From: Adiantum capillus-veneris
Taxonomy: Eukaryota > Streptophyta > Polypodiopsida > Polypodiales > Pteridaceae
Reading direction: 5' to 3'
NCBI GenBank assembly: GCA_014529385.2
Contig: CM043950.1
Span: 152,586,945 to 152,631,944 of the forward strand
DNA length: 45,000 bases
Shown piece by piece: positions 21,557 through 32,160 of the stretch. Both the position numbers and the translations under genes were made by a program. Numbering within the stretch: position 1 is the stretch's first letter; each line of letters starts with the position of its first letter. The notes beneath the pieces are model-generated. The model searched no databases, had not been told where the DNA came from, and saw only the letters and a list, made by a program, of their open reading frames with translations.

Positions 21557-22307
21557 CATCTCTAATGTCATGTTGAGTTCCATGATATCATGGGTCAAGT
21601 TAGATGATGCGTCTTCATCCATAGTTCAAGGTGATATTTATATTATGTGTTATGTCTTTATTTTCTCCATCGTGTATGGCTTTGATTCTTGACGCATTCT
21701 ATTGATCTCGTTACAATTTCTCATAAATACTTCCCATAATTTTATGATCGTCTTATGGGGTCGTATACTAACGCGTGTGATGGTTGTCATTTGAATCATT
21801 GATGTAGAGATGACAAGATTTACCAAGCCATCATCTTTTGAACTAGTCATTGTCTGGAGGTTTTGCAGACTTTGCACAAAACTATCCTCTCTGATGCCAT
21901 GATACGTAAAGCCATGATGGTAATTACTATTTTATAGTTTTTATTTGAAAAAAAAAAGTCTTTAATGCCATGGTTAATATCGTGATGCCATGTTACGTAA
22001 ACCCATGATGATGATTACTATTTTACAGTTTTTATTTGATTTAAAGACGTCTATGATGCCATGGTATGTAAAACCATGAAGATGGCTATTTCAAAGTTTT
22101 TTTGAGCGTCTCTTATGCCATGTTGGTTACCGTGATGCCATGGTACGTGAACCCATGATGATGACAACTGTCAGCTATTGAGATCTTGGGGGCCCCAATA
22201 TGTTCATCATTACATCTCGGCTTTGTATATATGTGTGCACATGTTATTACATTGATATTACATTTGTTTCTATGTTGTCTTCACATGTGATTGCATCGGC
22301 ATTACGT
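21557..22307 (+). repeat. copia-like interior continued, with degenerate tandem repeats
   Basis: Non-coding. At 21,892-22,165 the phrase TGATGCCATG(G/A)TACGTAAACC followed by CATGATGATG recurs about four times in degenerate form, with TTACTATTTTA.AGTTTTTATTTGA between copies. It ends at the ACGT where the Tat gypsy is inserted. Confidence 0.65.
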
Positions 22308-23448
22308 TGTGAGCGGGATGAAAACACACACAGCGCCTCTATAACGACCCGACACACACTCTTGGGAAGATACACACACACACTATGGGGCACCACTCGG
22401 CTTAGACAACACACCTGGCCGAGACAGGAAACACACCTCTGGAGTGAGAGGAGAGAGACTATCCACTTGCCCACTCCACACAGACACACACACACACACA
22501 CACACCCAAAAAACTCAGCTCAAAAGAGGAGAATTTCTGATGTTTAGATACAATTGAGCTTGGGCCAACACCAATGGGGCAGATAGCTCACACAATATGG
22601 GTAAAATAAGCCAGATACAATCACAAACTAGAGCAGAAACTTCGCTCATAGGAGAAACTTACACAGAAAAACAGCAGGAAAAGAGTGAGGAATTTGGCAA
22701 AATGGACAGCGCCATCGCGTCCGGAACGGCCCAAAACCCCAGTCTACAATGTCAAAGTGCTCAAATCCGACCTCGGATGAGCAGTTTACGGCCAAAACAG
22801 GCTCCAAAATGAGCAAAAACACAGTTGCGGCTGTTCCTCCTCTCTTCTCCACGTTTTTTCTGGTCTTCTCTCCTTTTTTTCAGTTCCCACACTTAGTTTT
22901 ATTAGTTGGGCACCCTTGGCCTTTTAGATGACCTCAAACGGACCCCGAACATGCCAAAAACTGACCTCGCAGTGCATAGTTGTCACCTTTTTTGCATCAT
23001 CCGCACACCTGGCACTCATTTCTTTTCAATAATGCGTCTCGCCACCACGTGAAGTGGCCCCAAAAAGTGGTCCTAATGATACTTTCTGCATAATTCTCAC
23101 GAGAAAACACCCACGTTGTGTCTGCCCTCATCCGCGTGCAAATATTGACCTCGTTCGCCCTCCTGACGCCACTAGATGCCATCTGACGCACCTGCTGACC
23201 TCACATCGTCGGCCCGCGGATAGCTTCCTCGAGAAGTTTTACGCGCTATAAACTCCTCATTATTGTAGAAAAAACATACTGGTACTGGTGATAGTGAAAA
23301 TCGATGCACTATGTACAGCATGTCCTACCTGTACACATGTGGGCCCCACATAACCACCTGGCTAAGGAAAATGGGCAATCCTTTATTTGATGCACCATGC
23401 TTGTGTATGTACATATGCGCAATCCCTTGCTCAAAAAAACTCCTGACA
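22308..23448 (-). repeat. Tat gypsy 3' LTR
   Basis: On the - strand it starts TGTCAGGAG and ends GCTCACA. It is preceded by a purine-rich tract (23,449-23,470). It contains a (CA)n tract near 22,480-22,504. Small open frames inside it recur in the other LTR and are not genes. Confidence 0.92.
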
Positions 23449-23470
23449 TAATTTGCCCATCCCCTAGCCT
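23449..23470 (-). promoter_or_regulatory. Tat gypsy polypurine tract
   Basis: On the - strand, aggggatgggcaaatta lies directly before the 3' LTR start, the position of the plus-strand primer. Confidence 0.7.
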
Positions 23471-23476
23471 GCTAGA

Positions 23477-26400
23477 TCATTCATGATCAGCAGCAGCAAA
23501 GAGAGATATGAGACTCGCCGCATCACATGTATCCTCATCCTTCACAGACATCACTCGCTCTTCAGAAAACTCATCTTGCTCCACCATCATCAACCTGGCA
23601 TGATACAATTTTAGACGCAATCCATTTACCCTTGACGTATGTAAAATCCCATCCAGGTGAGCCAGGTGATATGTGCCATTTGGAAAACACTCCACTACCT
23701 TGAAAGGGCCTTCCCACTTAATTTGAAACTTCTTTTGGAAGGTGTTGTCCAGCTTACTGTTGTAGCGCAAAACCAAGTCATGCTTCTTGATACCCTTACT
23801 TTTGACCTTTTCATTTATCTTTGCCAAAGCCCTATCTTGCATCTGCCCATAATGCTTCAATGCGCTCATCCTATCCAACTGGACCTCTTGTAATTGCAAG
23901 AGCCTCTCTTTGAATGCATCACTAGGCGGCCCAAGCAACTTCTCTAACATTTTGACCACAGGCAACTCTAGCTCCACAGGCAATAGTGCTTCCCTTCCAT
24001 ACACCAAATGAAATGGAGTAAACCCTGTACCTGTCTTCACCGAAGTACGGTAAGCCCATAATGCACTAGGCAATTCCAAATCCCAATTCTTTCCTTGGTG
24101 CTCTGTCACTTTAGAAAGAATTTGTACCAACTCACCATTGAATCTTTCATTTAAGCCATTACACTGCGGGTAATAAGGAGTGGTATGCTGTTGCCTTATC
24201 TTCATCTTTGCACATAAAAAATCTAGCAGTTTAGCTCGAAATCCTGGCCCCTTATCTGAAAGAAGCTCTAATGGTACCCCAAACTTGCAACATATTTCAT
24301 CATACACAAATTTTGCCACATCCTTTGCAGTGATCTGTTTTACTGCTATAGCCTTTGCCCATCTAGAAAGATAGTCCACTGCCGTCAAAATATAGCTTTT
24401 GCCCCTGCTTGTGATAGGTAACGGGCCTATTGCATCAATCCCCCACTTTTCAAACACATCAAACGCCATAATGGTTTTTCGTAGCTTTGGCTTCAACACT
24501 CTCTTCCCAAATGCTTGACACCTATTGCAAGACCTACACCAATGGTGAACATCCTTGTGCAAACTAGGCCATACATACCCCTCTTGCAAAATCTTATGCA
24601 AGGTGATCTTTAGAGCAAAATGGCCACCACATGCGCCTTCATGATTCTCTTCCAACACTCTGTAAAGCTCCTCCCGCCAAGGTACACGTCTCAACACGAG
24701 ATCAGCCCCTTTCATGTATAAGACATCACCAATCAATTTGTACCTGTATGCTCTACGCACAAAGCCATACTTCTTAGACTTCTGAATCTCCTTTGGAATG
24801 ATTCCTGTTAGCAAAAACTCCTCTTCTTGAGCCAAACTTTCCCGGCCATGATAAAGAGGTAAAGTGGTCCTCAACACGAATAGCTCCCCAATCATGCCTT
24901 GAGCTGCTTCATGTGCCTCTCCATTTAGAGCACGTTCAATGTTTCTGATGCTCCATGCTTCAAACTTTTTTAACAGGCCTTTAATTATGAAGCACATTTC
25001 CTTCAATGAGGTGTTCTTGCTCTTCCCCACACCCAGCACTTGCTTCACCACTAACAAGGCATCACCATTTATGCTCAACCTTCGAACCCCATGCTTCAAA
25101 CAAATGTGTAATCCGGCTTCCAATGTAGCATATTCAGCCTCATTGTTACTATGCGCATCCAATTTGAACCCTCTCTTGCATACTAGCTTCCCCTCTGGAT
25201 CATAAAGTGCTATACCCCCTGAAGCTGCATCATGGCTCTTTCTGTATGAACCATCAAAGAACAACACATGTGCATTGCTGATCTGTGGCACTTCTTCAAC
25301 TACCTTTCTCACCACCTCTTCCTTAACAATAAGGGGATTCTCCTTGTAGGTCAACAAATCAGCTAGGGTAGCCCTTGTACTATCTTCCACTAGAAAAGAG
25401 AACTCAAACTCTTGCAGCTCAATTACCCATTTCTTCACCACATTTGACATGTTAGTACCATTAATTAACTGTGGCAAAAAGGCATAACTCGTCAAGAAAA
25501 CAAAAGGCCGTGGTAGCAAGTAATGACGAAATCGTCGACAAGCAAATATTACACTGGCCATCACTAGCTCTACTTCCGATAACTTTCTCTCCGCTACCAA
25601 CTTCACTCGGCTTGCACAATACACTGGCCTCATATAATGGCTGCCCTTCCCCTTTTGCAATAGCATGGCTCCAATGGCATCATCCCCTACTGATGGATTT
25701 ACATAAAAAACTTTCTCCCAATCAGGAGCCTGCATGGCTGACAACCCCCCTAACACCTCTTTCACCTCTTGAAACACTTCTTCACACTTGTCATCCCATT
25801 GCAATGGATCATGCTTTGCCACTTGCTGTAATGGATAAAGAAGCTGCGAAGACAATGGAATAAACCGTTCCATGTACTTCACTTTGTGTATAAAGGTTGC
25901 CAATTGCTTCGTACTCATAGGTGATGGAAGAAGAATAATAGACTTAACCTTGTCTGGATCAGCCTCAATGCCATTTTCTGACACCATGTGGCCCAATAAC
26001 TTCACCCTTGGCTGTGCTAGATGACATTTCTTTGGATTTAGTTGTCCTCCACATTCATCATATCGAGCCAATACCATCTGTAGCTTCTCATGGTGTTCAG
26101 CCCTACTGCTATAGACACAGAAGTCATCCATAAAAGCTTTAACACAACTACCAATGAATGGTTCCAACACCCAATTTTCTCTCTCTTGATAGAAGGAAGG
26201 TCCATTTGACAACCCAAATGGCAATACTGTGTAGCAATAGCAGCCCCATGGCGTAATAAAAGTTGTCTTTGTGCGGTCGTTAAGAGCAATCTTCAATTGA
26301 AAATAGCCTGAAAAACCATCACACACACTGTACCTCTCATAACCTGCCACTGAATCCAAGATCTGATCGATGAATGGAAGAGGATATGGGTTCTTCTTAG

Positions 26401-26803
26401 TGGCTGGGTTTAAGGGTTTAAAATCTACACAAATCCTCCACTTCCCATCCTTCTTTGGACTGACTACTATTGGACTCACCCATTCTGTGGTCTCCACAGG
26501 GACTATGAACCCTGCCTTCAATAACTTGTCCACCTCTACCCGCAAGGCTTCCATTTGCTCTTGACCCATCCTTCTTAGCCTTTGCCGCACTGGCTTAGCA
26601 CCTTCTTTCAGCTCTATATGCATTTCTTCACCCTTGAACCCTCTGATCTCTTCATATGAAGTAATGAACAAATCAGGAAAACTAGCCAGCATATGCAAAA
26701 ATATATCCTTCTCCATAGCTGAGAGGTCTCCACTAATCATTTGCGTCATTAATTCCTGCTTCTTTGACAACTCAACCTTGGTTTGCATCAGCCCTTCAAT
26801 CAC
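23477..26803 (-). CDS. pol: Tat gypsy pol: RT, dual RNase H and integrase (1,108 codons open)
   Basis: The polyprotein section copies the RNA to DNA and inserts it. Reverse transcriptase (residues about 70-280) carries SPKKDGKWRICVDFKPLN, LPFGLSNGPSF and the active site AFMDDFCVYS. The first RNase H (about 360-440) looks degenerate, with VNPS where VDAS is usual. The second RNase H (about 510-640) is intact by motif: FFDGSYR, NNEAEYATLEAG and INGDALLV. The integrase zinc region has H..H and CRSCNRC. The core shows WGIDAIGPLP, LLSDKGPGF and the glutamate in NGLNERFNGE, and a C-terminal domain follows. This stretch has no stop, although four stops lie upstream in the same frame. The start given is the first codon after an in-frame stop and is not a proven initiation site. 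Confidence 0.9.
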   Translation of the reverse strand: MIEGLMQTKVELSKKQELMTQMISGDLSAMEKDIFLHMLASFPDLFITSYEEIRGFKGEEMHIELKEGAKPVRQRLRRMGQEQMEALRVEVDKLLKAGFIVPVETTEWVSPIVVSPKKDGKWRICVDFKPLNPATKKNPYPLPFIDQILDSVAGYERYSVCDGFSGYFQLKIALNDRTKTTFITPWGCYCYTVLPFGLSNGPSFYQERENWVLEPFIGSCVKAFMDDFCVYSSRAEHHEKLQMVLARYDECGGQLNPKKCHLAQPRVKLLGHMVSENGIEADPDKVKSIILLPSPMSTKQLATFIHKVKYMERFIPLSSQLLYPLQQVAKHDPLQWDDKCEEVFQEVKEVLGGLSAMQAPDWEKVFYVNPSVGDDAIGAMLLQKGKGSHYMRPVYCASRVKLVAERKLSEVELVMASVIFACRRFRHYLLPRPFVFLTSYAFLPQLINGTNMSNVVKKWVIELQEFEFSFLVEDSTRATLADLLTYKENPLIVKEEVVRKVVEEVPQISNAHVLFFDGSYRKSHDAASGGIALYDPEGKLVCKRGFKLDAHSNNEAEYATLEAGLHICLKHGVRRLSINGDALLVVKQVLGVGKSKNTSLKEMCFIIKGLLKKFEAWSIRNIERALNGEAHEAAQGMIGELFVLRTTLPLYHGRESLAQEEEFLLTGIIPKEIQKSKKYGFVRRAYRYKLIGDVLYMKGADLVLRRVPWREELYRVLEENHEGACGGHFALKITLHKILQEGYVWPSLHKDVHHWCRSCNRCQAFGKRVLKPKLRKTIMAFDVFEKWGIDAIGPLPITSRGKSYILTAVDYLSRWAKAIAVKQITAKDVAKFVYDEICCKFGVPLELLSDKGPGFRAKLLDFLCAKMKIRQQHTTPYYPQCNGLNERFNGELVQILSKVTEHQGKNWDLELPSALWAYRTSVKTGTGFTPFHLVYGREALLPVELELPVVKMLEKLLGPPSDAFKERLLQLQEVQLDRMSALKHYGQMQDRALAKINEKVKSKGIKKHDLVLRYNSKLDNTFQKKFQIKWEGPFKVVECFPNGTYHLAHLDGILHTSRVNGLRLKLYHARLMMVEQDEFSEERVMSVKDEDTCDAASLISLFAAADHE

Positions 26804-26863
26804 TTCATAAGGCCCTTCAGTTTCATCTTCAACCTCATTCGCAAATGCAACTAAACCAATCTC

Positions 26864-27352
26864 CTAGATTTCTTTGTCCATCAAAAGAAATGCAACATCA
26901 GCATCCTCATCACTGCTGGTAGTGCTATCACTGTCCTCATCTGTCACCGTGGAAGATTCTTCATCAGTAGACTCATCCTCATCTTCATAAAGCTCCTCTA
27001 ATCGTTTCCTTGTGTCCATATTATAAAGCTTCTTGGTACCTGTCTTTCCATAGAGGCTAATCGTACCATGTCGCCAATCTTGAACAGCTCCCACTGCATG
27101 TAACCATGGTCTGCCCAGTATAATAGGATATGCTCCCAACCCTGCTGGCATCACATGAAAATCAACCACTGCCTTTGCATCATATGCCTCCACTTCTAAG
27201 CTCTTTACAACACCCAAGCATTTTACTTTTTGATGGTTTGCCAATCTGATCCGAAACCCTGACACCCCAGCCACTGTGAGACCCATCTTCTCAACGCATG
27301 AGTGTGTTATGACGCATATTTGGGCTCCGCCATCCACATAACCTTGTCCCAA
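26864..27352 (-). pseudogene. pro: Tat gypsy protease section
   Basis: The aspartic protease cuts the polyprotein. YVDGGAQICVI fits the active-site loop, but with DGG where D(T/S)G is usual. ILGRPWLHAVGA matches the second conserved element. An acidic linker rich in E, D and S follows. The section is in the same frame as pol, separated from it by a TAG at 26,864-26,866 and from gag by a TGA at 27,368-27,370. Confidence 0.78.
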
Positions 27353-27367
27353 ATTTTTCCTTTTATG

Positions 27368-28885
27368 TCACACATCTACTATTGGACAAATGTCTGGTAG
27401 CTCATCCATTGCCAACACCTTTACTGAACCTCTCTCTGGCTCTTTCTCCATTGGGTTAACCATCCTCTTCCACTGTCGCTTTAGCTTAGGCACCATCTCT
27501 ATAAGCTGCCCAAAAGTAACATCTGCCTTCCTGCTCGTCAGATCCTCCTTTAAGTCATAGCTTACTTGCCCATCCCCTAGTGGAAAATCTGAAACATGAA
27601 ACTTTCGACGAGCTCTCCTTTTCCTCTTGGCCTTGACATCCTCGCCTTCATGGCTCTTTCCTTTCTTCTTACTAGGACCTGGGGCACTTCTTCCTTCCTT
27701 TTCCTCTGTCGTCCTCTTCCCAATAGGCATCACTAATGTATCCTCTAGCTTTGATGCCTTCTCCAAGGTGACTACACTTAGCACTTTTGTCTTTCCCTTT
27801 TCCTCCTAGGTTAATCCATTGGTTCCTTCATCTCCCTTAATTTCGATGCCATAATCATGCGATCTAGTTAGCACCTGTCTTGGCAATGGATACATGTCTC
27901 CCCCCATCCTTGGTGGCTTATCACATTGCAGGCTGATGTGACCCAACTCTCCACTATTATAACATGTGGGCGTCTGCCTCCAAAACCTACCATTGCTTTG
28001 TCCAACACCATTCCTAGGCCTTTCTTCACCTCCTGGCTGATTTGCAAACCTCCCTCGACCTCGATTATTTCCCACTTGACCTAGCATGTTTAGGCTGAGA
28101 TTCTTCATCAAATCTACCATTTGCCTCATGTCTTGCCTTAGCCCATCATCTTGCACTGCTGTAGTGACCACTGCTGGCATAACCTGAGTAGTAACAGGAA
28201 CCACTGGTTCATGATGAACCCCTGACATGCGCCCTTGTAAAGACTCTATAGTCTGAAATTCAGACCTCATTGGCAAAGACTCCACCCCTAACTAGCTCAT
28301 TTTCCTCAGCTTCCACTCTTTGTTCCTTGCTACCTCTAGTGCATCCTCATATGTCCTAGGCTTCTTTAGCTCCACTCTCCAACGTATATTCTCCCAAAGA
28401 CCAGCCAAGAACCTGTCCTTCTTCATCATGTCAGGTGGGGGTACCTGTGGTGCTAAAGCCTTGCACATTTGCTCCCATGCCAATGAAAACTTACGTATGT
28501 ACGCATCTACTGGCTCACCTTCCTTTTGCACCAAACCTTGTACTTCTTGCCACACTTTGTCACGATCTTCTAGCTTCACAAACTCCACTTCCAATCCATG
28601 CCTTAGATTGTCCCAACTCAATCTTATAGGTGGATATGCTGCACGCAACTCCTCTTCAAATGCTTTAGACCAAACTCGTGCATCACTCTTCAAACAAATT
28701 TGGAGAAGGCGTAACATCTGCGCAGGGTGATGAATCTGGTTGCTAATGCAGACAACCTCCATCTTTTCCAAAAATTCTTCCACATCTTCATCACTTCTTC
28801 CATGAAACTCCGGATAAGAGAAAGCCATGGCTACCCAAATTATGATGCTTTGAGAACCCCTTCGAACACACGTGCAAGAACCCAA
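27368..28885 (-). pseudogene. gag: Tat gypsy gag, in-frame stops, damaged zinc knuckle
   Basis: The likely start is the ATG at 28,828 (MAFSYPEFHGRSDEDVEEFL), within a frame open from 28,885. The Retrotrans_gag domain spans about 28,300-28,800, with the W.NLRHGLEVEF and QGLVQKEGEPVDAYI regions. TAG at 28,292 and TAG at 27,806 interrupt it without changing frame. The knuckle at about 27,935-27,975 reads CYNSGELGHISLQC, so the second cysteine is serine. A basic linker with nuclear-signal-like KAKRKRRARRK follows at about 27,610. It is probably inactive as is, unless stops are read through. Confidence 0.8.
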
Positions 28886-29860
28886 AACTTTTGACTACCC
28901 AATCCCCAGAAACTTCAATGGAGCTCAACTTTAGATAAGGACAAACACATGCACATCAAATGAGTTTTCATAGTTGATCATCGGGATGACAACAGGCAAA
29001 GGACATTCCAGGATCTCTCTCAATCTTCTTGGCCCAAACATAAAGACTATGCGCTGCTAGAAAAATATCTTCCTGGACACATGAACATTAATCTGAATTC
29101 TTTGAGTTAAATGAAAAGGAGTGAACTGAGGGCCATTTTGATCATCCATTAAAGCCAACCATGAAGCTCCCAAGAAAGCACACCTGTCTTATCCTCTGAT
29201 TTTGCCAAAATTTCAGCAGCATAACAGCATAAAATGGCTCAAAAGACCAAAAGACCAGCCATCATAACTTGGAAAAATTTTGACAGAGTTTCCCCAGAAG
29301 TAGAGCAATGAGAACCCAAAATATAGACTGTATCTGTATGCATAAGTTGCCACCAATAGAACCCGAGCATCAAATAGGAATCACTAATACATAGCCTATG
29401 GTGAAGTCACGAAAAGGGTGCTCCAGCTACCTGTATCACCGAAAGGATCTCCACATTTGAGAATCCCCCAGCTCAATAAAAACCTCATGCTATCGACCCT
29501 CACACGAAAGCTAATTCAAATCGCGTATAGTCAAGTCTCAGAAATGACTATCTTCCAGACCAAGTCTCAGAAATGGCTGGGACTGCCAAATAAAACCATA
29601 TATGGCTCCACAAAGGCGTACAATGGCAGTTTCCACAAGTAACGTACAATCCAGCAGACAATGCGCTCAAATAGGCGCCAAGTGATGCATACCCACAACA
29701 ACTGCAAGTGACATCACTGCTAGTATATCACTGTACTCCAGCTACCTGTACCTGTGTGAATCACCTGTACCTGCACATGTTCCTGTAACCTGTAACCTGT
29801 AACCTGTAATCCCGAAGCTCGAAGCTCAAAGCTCGAAGCAGAAGGTACTCGAAGAAGATC
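28886..29860 (-). other. Tat gypsy leader with short tandem repeats
   Basis: Untranslated region between the primer site and gag. Near the primer site are 7-bp repeats: CCTGTAA about four times (29,785-29,812) and CGAAGCT about four times (29,812-29,839), plus repeated ACCTGTACCTG. No gene is seen. Confidence 0.6.
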
Positions 29861-29876
29861 CTCAGTGGGGGCACCA
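29861..29876 (-). promoter_or_regulatory. Tat gypsy primer-binding site
   Basis: On the - strand, TGGTGCCCCCACTGAG lies six bases after the 5' LTR end. It begins with TGG like other tRNA-complementary sites. I do not assign the tRNA. Confidence 0.6.
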
Positions 29877-29882
29877 AAAGAA

Positions 29883-31024
29883 TGTGAGCGGGATGAAAAC
29901 ACACACAACGCCTCTATAACGACCCGACACACACTCTTGGGAAGATACACACACACACTATGGGGCACCACTCGGCTTAGACAACACACCTGGCCGAGAC
30001 AAGGAACACACCTCTGGAGTGAGAGGAGAGAGACTATCCACTTGCCCACTCCACACAGACACACACACAGACACACACCCCCAAAAAACTCAGCTCAAAA
30101 GAGGAGAATTTCTGATGTTTAGATACAATTGAGCTTGGGCCAACACCAATGGGGCAAATAGCTCACACAATATGGGTAAAATAAGCCAGATACAATCACA
30201 AACTAGAGCAGAAACTTCGCTCATAGGAGAAACTTACACAGAAAAACAGCAGGAAAAGAGTGAGGAATTTGGCAAAATGGACAGCGCCATCGCGTCCGGA
30301 ACGGCCCAAAACCCCAGTCTACAATGTCAAAGTGCTCAAATCCGACCTCGGATGAGCAGTTTACGGCCAAAACAGGCTCCAAAATGAGCAAAAACACAGC
30401 TGCGGCTGTTCCTCCTCTCTTCTCCACGTTTTTTCTGGTCTTCTCTCCTTTTTTTCAGTTCCCACACTTAGCTTTCTTAGTTGGGCACCCTTGGCCTTTT
30501 AGATGACCTCAAACGGACCCGAACAGGCCAAAAACTGACCTCGCAGTGCATAGTTGTCACCTTTTTTGCATCATCCGCACACGTGGCACTCATTTCTTTT
30601 CAATAATGCGTCTCGCCACCACGTGAAGTGGCCCCAAAAAGTGGTCCTAATGATGACCTTTCTGCATAATTCTCACGAGAAAACACCCACGTTGTGTCCG
30701 TCCTCATCCGCGTACAAATATTGACCTCGTTCGCCCTCCTGACGCCACTAGATGCCATCTGACGCACCTGCTGACCTCACATCGTCGGCCCGCGGATAGC
30801 TTCCTCGAGAAGTTTTACGCGCTATAAACTCCTCATTATTGTAGAAAAAACATACTGGTACTGGTGATAGTGAAAATCGATGCACTATGTACACCCTGTC
30901 CTACCTGTACACATGTGGGCCCCACATAACCACCTGGCTAAGGAAAATGGGCAATCCTTTATTTGATGCACCATGCATGTGTATGTACATATGCGCAATC
31001 CCTTGCTCAAAAAAACTCCTGACA
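29883..31024 (-). repeat. Tat gypsy 5' LTR
   Basis: Same limits and sequence as 22,308-23,448 apart from about 20 scattered differences and small indels. It is followed outward by ACGTTTG, which continues the copia-like element. Confidence 0.92.
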
Positions 31025-31459
31025 ACGTTTGTTTCTATGTCGTCTCTAGAGCGGCGTCGCGAACTGTCTTTAAGGTTAATGTGACGTATTTATTTCTAAC
31101 CTTCACTTCTCGACATGTTTCTTGAGTTGATGTTGTTTATAGGATGGAAGCCACGTCAAGTTGTGTGTATAGGGGCTCAAAGATAACGAAGCGGCTCAAA
31201 GATATTGAAGCTTCTCAATATATTGAAGGTTTTGAAAGATATTGAAGAATTTGCATCAATTCAAATGTATTTATAGGGTTGTTAAAGACCCTTGAAAGGG
31301 CACATTGTAAAACAGGAGTGATGTAGCTCCTTTGAACATTGTAAGTGTAAAATTTTTTTTTTTTAATATAACGGTGTGTATGTATAGAGCTGTGGGTTTT
31401 TACCTTGAGCCCCCAAGGGTTTTTTCATCCACATTTAGGGACTTTCATTTGAGTGGGGG
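31025..31459 (+). repeat. copia-like element, 3' interior and polypurine tract
   Basis: This continues the interior interrupted at 22,307. It ends with tttgagtggggg directly before the 3' LTR, a typical copia polypurine tract, after a stretch resembling the GGGTTTTTACC..GAG end seen in plant copia elements. It is non-coding. Confidence 0.75.
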
Positions 31460-31569
31460 TGTTGAGCTATATATAGTATCTCTGTTGAGCTATATATAGC
31501 ACCCTGGTCCCCTCTATATAAACACATCCTGTGTGATCTGTAGATACACTGTGGGGTTTGCAATCGTGG

Positions 31570-31626
<57 letters not shown>

Positions 31627-31655
31627 TCGTCTCCTGTCTCGTGTCCAGTTCAACA
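31460..31655 (+). repeat. copia-like 3' LTR with (TC)n and CTATG duplication
   Basis: Starts TGTTGAGC and ends TTCAACA like the LTR at 15,215-15,388. It has the same CTATATAAACACATCCTGTG block and a (TC)n tract at 31,577-31,624. A 24-bp phrase near its start is doubled here and single in the other LTR. CTATG follows at 31,656-31,660. Confidence 0.88.
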
Positions 31656-32160
31656 CTATGTCACACCACTGCTCCTCTAGTGTTTTTGACCTACCTCCAA
31701 CTCCAGGATGAAATATGTCCATCTCATGTGCTCTTTTCACTTCGGTCAACATTGAAGTGCTCCTTGTGTCCCAATGGAAGCGTGAGATGGACTGCTTAGT
31801 TGCTGAGGCAAGATCAGATGTTGCACCTTGCTTTGTCCTCTTTCCTGTGGTCCGCTCTACCGAGGGTTGTTGAGTGGGTATGGGATTGGGATCAGGTTTC
31901 ATGGTAGCATCTTCAAATGGCAATTGGCTATCAAAACCACCTCGTCATGCATGCCATCGAAATTGAGGTCGACAAGGTATGTCCCTTGAGATGGTGTTGC
32001 AGTCAAGTTGATGGTAAATTGTGACTGAAGAGGATAGAACTGCTCCTCTCCATTGGTCCAGGCAGCGAAAGTGCGCGAGGTTTGTTGGTTTTGTGTGCGA
32101 AATTGAGGGAAAGATTGAAACAATGACTTACTTGCGACCTGGCACGCCTGCAACAAAAGA
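31656..32160 (-). pseudogene. SANT-like partner gene, N-terminal piece
   Basis: On the - strand, an exon-like stretch may begin after a TTTTGTTGCAG acceptor near 32,150, and reads NGEEQFYPLQSQF and TYLVDLNFDGMHDE. After a frameshift near 31,930 come PFEDATMKPDPNP, a basic GKRTKQG patch and RFHWDTRSTSMLTEVKRAHE, which resembles the start of a plant Myb/SANT-like domain. It ends SKTLEEQWCDI at the copia-like LTR. Adding the CATAG junction and the sequence from 15,394 continues the same frame (..DIVAVMAGGG). The true start codon was not found. Confidence 0.58.

Larger units (their letters stand above)
22308..31024 (-). mobile_element. Near-complete Tat-lineage Ty3/gypsy element with two LTRs
   Basis: Two LTRs of about 1,141 bp differ at roughly 20 positions by eye. 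They enclose gag, protease, RT, two RNase H domains and integrase, all in one frame on the - strand. ACGT precedes the element at 22,304-22,307 and follows it at 31,025-31,028. The copia-like sequence continues on both sides. The second, archaeal-type RNase H is the mark of the Tat lineage. It is the best-preserved, and by LTR similarity probably one of the youngest, insertions in the window. Confidence 0.92.

Noticed and set aside
22597-22931. Short ORFs duplicated at 30,172-30,506
   Set aside because: They sit in the two LTRs of the Tat element and run on both strands. No protein family is visible.
23477-26803. A functional retrovirus-like or domesticated gene
   Set aside because: Two LTRs, primer site, polypurine tract and target duplication show an ordinary Tat gypsy. 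Stops upstream argue against an intact polyprotein.
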